Source: Kiritimatiellia bacterium (GTDB lineage: Bacteria > Verrucomicrobiota > Kiritimatiellia > RFP12 > DVOR01). From it: a stretch of DNA of 16,081 nt. The translations under genes and the position numbers were made by a program. Below the pieces are notes generated by a model, which saw only the letters and a list, made by a program, of their open reading frames with translations, was not told the origin of the DNA and ran no database searches. The DNA lies in contig JAFTHG010000196.1 of the NCBI GenBank assembly GCA_017457555.1, positions 1-16,081 of the forward strand. The letters run 5' to 3'. This document shows positions 14,603 through 16,081 of this stretch, one piece after another. Each line of letters starts with the position of its first letter. Position 1 is the first letter of the stretch.

Positions 14603-16081
14603 TCAGCGCAGCATCAGCGAATAACCGCCGGCAGCGGGAGCCAAGGCTCCGTGTGTTTGATTCAATGCGCGTCCATCCAGACCCGTTGATGGGCAGACTC
14701 CGCAGGTGCATCCGCCTGACGTAGTGGGATAATCGGCTGTTACATTGCCGAGGTTGCCCGCCATTGTACCCGTTGCGCTATCTTTACCGATAGGAATGTC
14801 GCCATAGAAGGAACAATGGATGAGCGAACTTCCCTCCTGCGTGCTTGACTTATTGCGCGCAATGCAGCAGATGAGCCTTGAGCTCTGGGCAATAATCGTA
14901 TACGTTCCCGTAAAGATACAATTTTTAGCCGTGCCGCCATTCACCGTGCAGTTTGACCAATCCTGACTGTTTTCCAACACAAAGCCATCAATTACACCTG
15001 TGGCATTGATGTCAAAGAGATAACCCGGCGGATAACCATAAGCACCCGTTCCCAGCGTGAGTGTTGTGGGCGAAGCATACACACTCTGTGTGTTGCTGGC
15101 TGGGTCATAACTGCCCTTCACCGTAATACCTGCCGGAACCGTCAGCGTTTCCGTGATGGTGTAGTTACCCGATGCCACGCAAACCGTAGTGCCGGATACC
15201 AAAGTGGAGAGCGTTGCGGGGCTCAAAGGCGCAGCATCAGCCCACGAGGTTCCCTTACCGGTGCCGGATGCCGTCACATACACCGTCGGAGCCGGCAAGT
15301 CAAAGTCGGCAATCACATTACCACCTTCCAGCGGTACCCAGTGAAAAACCTCCTTACCGTGTTCATCTTCCCACTCATCCTGTGCCGTTTGGCGCGCATT
15401 ATCGTCCACAATACGCCCCGTTGTGACCGAACGCGTCTCAACCACGGTGCTGCCTTCCGCCACTGTCACAGTATAGGTTGTCTGCTCTGCCAGACCAGTG
15501 AAGACATAACCGCCCGCAGCGTCGGTCGTGACGCTCTTACCCGTCGAGAGCGTCACCGTCATCCCGGCGACCCCCACTCCACCGCGAGCGACACGCCCGG
15601 CTAAAACGCATCCGAGCGCTGTGGGATGCACATTAATATTACTGGTTTGCAATTCTTCATCATTGTAAACGGTGGATGTAAAGTGCGAGAACCACGACAG
15701 CGGTTTCCACTGACCGCTTCCGCTCCCCCAGCCATAATGGAAGTGAAAGAGGAGCGTGCCATCCTCCGCATAACCGTAACCATCGCAGATAATTGCGTGA
15801 CCTCCGCTGCCGGTAAAGATGCTCACGACCATCGGTGCCCCTGCATGGAGCGACCCACGCACCTGACGTTCCATCAAATTGCCCCAGTCATCCTGAAGCT
15901 TCTGCGTGTCATTTTCCCAGTAAAGCGGCATCGTGTACTTGTACCCTGCCCCTTTGTAACCAAAATACGAGACCAGATTCTCTTTGCCAAACGTCCCGGC
16001 CGTGCCGCCCGGACGATACGCCGTATTGGCCAACGTCCCGAGATCACGCATCAGACGGCTGACGGTTGCCCCCTGATTGGC
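14603..16081 (-). CDS. Secreted C10 (streptopain-like) cysteine peptidase fused to Ig-like and beta-helix domains, 5' end beyond window
   Basis: The C-terminal ~490 residues of a large exported protein; the frame is open to the window edge, so the signal peptide, propeptide and catalytic Cys lie outside. Numbered from the Met at 16051, residues 1-145 match the second half of a C10 peptidase: catalytic H85 in GSGGHAIICDGYG and the aromatic HYGWG at 105-109, plus the VSRLMRDLG segment just before the Met. Residues ~148-212 form a carboxypeptidase-regulatory/SpaA-like beta-sandwich (VAGMTVTLSTGKSVTTDAAG). Residues ~256-455 look like a right-handed parallel beta-helix: a TVYVTASGTGKGTSWADA start, then short repeating strands typical of pectate-lyase-like folds. 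The tail GGCTCGVCPSTGLDGRALNQ is Cys-rich. Such peptidases degrade host or dietary protein; the extra domains probably bind surfaces or glycans. A separate gene upstream of PEPCK; no terminator was found after its stop. Confidence 0.85.
   Translation of the reverse strand, partial: ANQGATVSRLMRDLGTLANTAYRPGGTAGTFGKENLVSYFGYKGAGYKYTMPLYWENDTQKLQDDWGNLMERQVRGSLHAGAPMVVSIFTGSGGHAIICDGYGYAEDGTLLFHFHYGWGSGSGQWKPLSWFSHFTSTVYNDEELQTSNINVHPTALGCVLAGRVARGGVGVAGMTVTLSTGKSVTTDAAGGYVFTGLAEQTTYTVTVAEGSTVVETRSVTTGRIVDDNARQTAQDEWEDEHGKEVFHWVPLEGGNVIADFDLPAPTVYVTASGTGKGTSWADAAPLSPATLSTLVSGTTVCVASGNYTITETLTVPAGITVKGSYDPASNTQSVYASPTTLTLGTGAYGYPPGYLFDINATGVIDGFVLENSQDWSNCTVNGGTAKNCIFTGTYTIIAQSSRLICCIARNKSSTQEGSSLIHCSFYGDIPIGKDSATGTMAGNLGNVTADYPTTSGGCTCGVCPSTGLDGRALNQTHGALAPAAGGYSLMLR

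Noticed and set aside
1..16081. tRNA, rRNA, CRISPR array, insertion sequence, integrase or defence genes
   Set aside because: I looked on both strands and saw no repeats with regular spacers, no transposase or integrase motifs and no tRNA-like clover pattern; nearly all DNA is explained by metabolic or secreted-protein genes.

Overview
The window looks like chromosomal DNA of an anaerobic bacterium of the PVC group, most likely a Kiritimatiellota/Verrucomicrobiota/Lentisphaerota gut-type lineage. This is inferred from the gene set: a Cys-type (anaerobically matured) sulfatase with a Tat signal, a ferredoxin-dependent 2-oxoacid oxidoreductase, a GTP-type PEP carboxykinase, an iron-sulfur-flavoprotein-like protein and a C10 (streptopain-like) secreted peptidase joined to a beta-helix domain. 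No rRNA, tRNA, CRISPR array, insertion sequence or phage gene is visible. Almost all of the window is coding.

Region 1 (1-6408, plus strand): four co-directional genes ending at a very strong hairpin. They are a secreted gluzincin metallopeptidase (5' end cut by the window edge), a Tat-exported sulfatase, a polytopic YfhO/GT-C-like membrane protein, and an AMP-forming acyl-CoA/acyl-ACP synthetase whose start codon overlaps the stop of the membrane protein (ATGA). The perfect 17-bp hairpin at 6371-6408 lies between convergent units and probably stops transcription from both sides.

Region 2 (6426-7799, minus strand): a PHP-domain phosphoesterase followed 15 bases later by a small FMN-binding protein with a CX2CX2CX4C iron-sulfur motif.

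Region 3 (7850-11341, minus strand): an operon-like run of a 2x[4Fe-4S] ferredoxin (delta), a VorB/KorA-type alpha subunit, a fused beta+gamma subunit and a stand-alone IMP cyclohydrolase (the N-terminal half of PurH), closed by a terminator. The first three genes overlap (ATGA, then TAATG) and must form one oxidoreductase, which interconverts a 2-oxoacid with acyl-CoA + CO2 using ferredoxin. The beta-gamma fusion and the purine gene at the end of the run are the unusual points.

Region 4 (11566-12411, minus strand): two small unrecognised genes, a charged 92-residue protein and a C-terminally membrane-anchored protein of about 100 residues. The second has a strong Shine-Dalgarno sequence with no AUG behind it.

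Region 5 (12488-16081, minus strand): GTP-dependent PEP carboxykinase with a clear sigma70-type promoter, a palindrome over its -35 box, visibly biased codon use and a good terminator. Upstream lies the C-terminal part of a large secreted protein (C10 peptidase, Ig-like/carboxypeptidase-regulatory-like domain, beta-helix) that runs off the window. PEPCK and the 2-oxoacid:ferredoxin oxidoreductase together fit a fermentative anaerobe with carboxylating and reductive central metabolism. I see no defence, mobile or clearly new multi-gene system. The best leads are the Vor fusion/purine operon, the non-AUG start candidate and the PEPCK control region.
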